NCBI GenBank assembly: GCA_017453335.1
Contig: JAFTKI010000113.1
Location: 1 to 5,698 of the forward strand
From: Clostridia bacterium
GTDB taxonomy: Bacteria; Bacillota_A; Clostridia; Oscillospirales; CAG-272
Reading direction: 5' to 3'
Length of the DNA: 5,698 bases
Shown: positions 4,324 through 5,698 of the stretch, in pieces
Position numbering within the stretch: the first letter of the stretch is position 1
How the letters are laid out: every line of letters begins with the position of its first letter
Position numbers and translations under genes: made by a program
Notes under the pieces: model-generated
What the model was told of the DNA's origin: nothing
Databases searched by the model: none
Seen by the model: the letters and a program-made list of their open reading frames with translations, nothing else

Positions 4324-5698
4324 ATGGCAAGCGAGAAAACCTATATCGCGATTGACTTGAAATCCTTTTATGCTTCTGTGGAATGTATCGAGCGCGGTCT
4401 TGATCCGATGACTACCAATCTGCTTGTGGCGGACGTCAGCCGTACCGAGAAAACGATCTGCCTTGCCGTTTCTCCCTCGCTCAAGAGCCACGGAATCGGC
4501 GGACGGGCAAGGCTCTTTGAAGCATTGCAGGTGCTGAAAAGCGCCAACGAAAAGCGGCGGCAGCTCGCCCCGAACAGGCGGTTTACGGGAAAGTCCTGTA
4601 ACGCGGTTGAGCTGAGAGAAAATCCCTCGCTGGAGATCGACTTTATCGCCGCGCCGCCACGTATGGCACATTATATGGAGTACAGCACCCGTATATACAA
4701 GGTGTACCTGAAGCACGTCGCGCCCGAGGACATACACGTGTATTCGATTGACGAGGTGTTCATCGACGCTACCGCCTATCTCAAGGCAAGAGGCATGACG
4801 GGATATGCGTTTGCGCGTATGCTGATCCAGGACGTGTTGACCACAACCGGGATCACCGCGACGGCGGGAATCGGCACAAACCTCTACCTTGCCAAGATCG
4901 CGATGGACATTAAGGCGAAGAAGATGCCCGCGGACGAGGACGGGGTAAGAATCGCCGAGCTTGACGAAATGAGCTATCGCAGAGAGCTGTGGGAGCACCG
5001 ACCTCTTACCGACTTTTGGAGAGTGGGAAAGGGCTACGCCAGATCGCTTGAAGCCAATGGCATGTTCACGATGGGCGACGTGGCGAGATGCTCCGTTGGC
5101 AGTATATATGAGCGGCAGAATGAAGCCCTGCTGTATAAGCTGTTCGGCGTGAATGCGGAATTGCTGATCGACCACGCCTGGGGCTATGAGCCGTGTACGA
5201 TTGCCCAGATAAAGGCATACAAGCCCGAAACCCAAAGCCTGAATTCGGGACAGGTGCTGCATTGTCCCTACGATGCGGAAAAAGCAAAGCTCGTGATACG
5301 GGAAATGGCAGACCTGCTCTCCCTCGACATTGTGGAAAAGGGGCTTGTAACGAATCAGATCGTGCTTACCGTTGGCTACGATATTGAAAATTTGACAAAC
5401 CCCAAAATCAGCAAGCTCTATAAGGGTGATGTGACAACCGACCATTACGGACGAAAGATACCCAAGCACGCGCAGGGAACGGAGAACTTCAAGTACACGT
5501 CCTCGACCAAACGCATCGTGCAAGCGGTGTCCGACCTCTATGATCGGATCGTCAATCCCGACCTCTTAATCCGCAGAATGAATATATCTGTCAATAACTT
5601 GATTGACGAAAGCAAAGTGGAGGACACGGCGGGAGCAACGGAACAGTTGAGCATTTTCGTTGACTACGAAAAACTTGAACAAGAGAGAGCGGAAGAAA
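4324..5698 (+). CDS. Y-family DNA polymerase (DinB/UmuC-like), 3' end beyond the window
   Basis: This is a translesion DNA polymerase; 458 residues are visible and the frame is still open at the right edge. The palm begins YIAIDLKSFYASVE (7-20), with Asp11 as the first metal ligand and Tyr16 at the steric-gate position. The second catalytic motif is VYSIDEVFID (139-148), with Asp143 and Glu144. TATAGIGTNLYLAKIAMDI (178-196) is the conserved palm helix of the family. FWRVGKGYARSLEANGMFTM (231-250) matches the helix-hairpin-helix thumb. The rest is the little finger. QLSIF (441-445) fits the sliding-clamp binding consensus QLxLF. An insertion-like stretch between residues 70 and 110 and the TNLLVADVSRTEKTICLAVSPSLK start are typical of the clostridial UmuC/UvrX-like group, often carried on plasmids and integrative elements. 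No such element genes are visible in this window. Start: ATG 7 nt after GGAGGG. Confidence 0.93.
   Translation, partial: MASEKTYIAIDLKSFYASVECIERGLDPMTTNLLVADVSRTEKTICLAVSPSLKSHGIGGRARLFEALQVLKSANEKRRQLAPNRRFTGKSCNAVELRENPSLEIDFIAAPPRMAHYMEYSTRIYKVYLKHVAPEDIHVYSIDEVFIDATAYLKARGMTGYAFARMLIQDVLTTTGITATAGIGTNLYLAKIAMDIKAKKMPADEDGVRIAELDEMSYRRELWEHRPLTDFWRVGKGYARSLEANGMFTMGDVARCSVGSIYERQNEALLYKLFGVNAELLIDHAWGYEPCTIAQIKAYKPETQSLNSGQVLHCPYDAEKAKLVIREMADLLSLDIVEKGLVTNQIVLTVGYDIENLTNPKISKLYKGDVTTDHYGRKIPKHAQGTENFKYTSSTKRIVQAVSDLYDRIVNPDLLIRRMNISVNNLIDESKVEDTAGATEQLSIFVDYEKLEQERAEE

Noticed and set aside
4270..5523. Minus-strand 417-residue frame
   Set aside because: It lies entirely opposite the Y-family polymerase, whose motifs are clear, and the antisense translation shows no domain.

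Overview
The window looks like chromosomal DNA of a gut-type clostridial Firmicute (Oscillospiraceae/Lachnospiraceae-like). This is inferred from strong AGGAGG-type ribosome sites, TTGACA/TATAAT promoters, the clostridial flavour of the xylose isomerase remnant, and a Y-family polymerase of the kind common in Clostridia. The genus cannot be fixed from the sequence alone.

Layout: (1) Positions 1-466 hold no credible protein gene. They carry an intrinsic terminator of an upstream gene outside the window, a possible tRNA promoter, a tRNA-Cys(GCA) gene with encoded CCA, and then about 250 nt of unusually structured non-coding DNA. The downstream side contains an inverted copy of the tRNA 3' end, so a 28-bp hairpin can form that consumes the tRNA T-arm and acceptor 3' strand. 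A 28-nt terminator-like segment from that hairpin recurs exactly 210 nt downstream, and two further stem-loops lie between the copies. (2) Positions 467-1312, minus strand, encode an AraC-family regulator with an N-terminal cupin domain. (3) A 230-nt divergent intergenic region carries a good promoter for the regulator and only weak promoter matches for the genes on the other side. (4) Positions 1543-4139 form a xylose/xylan-oligomer operon on the plus strand: xylulokinase (xylB), a cytoplasmic family 43 glycoside hydrolase, and what was xylose isomerase (xylA), closed by an intrinsic terminator. (5) From 4248 to the right edge, a near-ideal promoter drives a Y-family DNA polymerase gene that runs off the window.

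How the genes fit together: the AraC regulator most likely senses a pentose or xylo-oligosaccharide and activates the divergent operon. The GH43 enzyme would release pentose from imported oligosaccharides, XylA would isomerise xylose to xylulose, and XylB would phosphorylate xylulose for the pentose phosphate pathway. The central observation is that xylA is gutted. Its first ~29 codons are joined, out of frame, to its last ~43 codons, with roughly 1.1 kb missing. All catalytic and metal-binding residues are gone, so either isomerase activity comes from elsewhere in the genome, the operon now serves another substrate, or the deletion is an assembly artefact.

I found no CRISPR array, insertion sequence or toxin-antitoxin pair. 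The most unusual non-coding signal is the tRNA-Cys inverted repeat with its displaced terminator copy.
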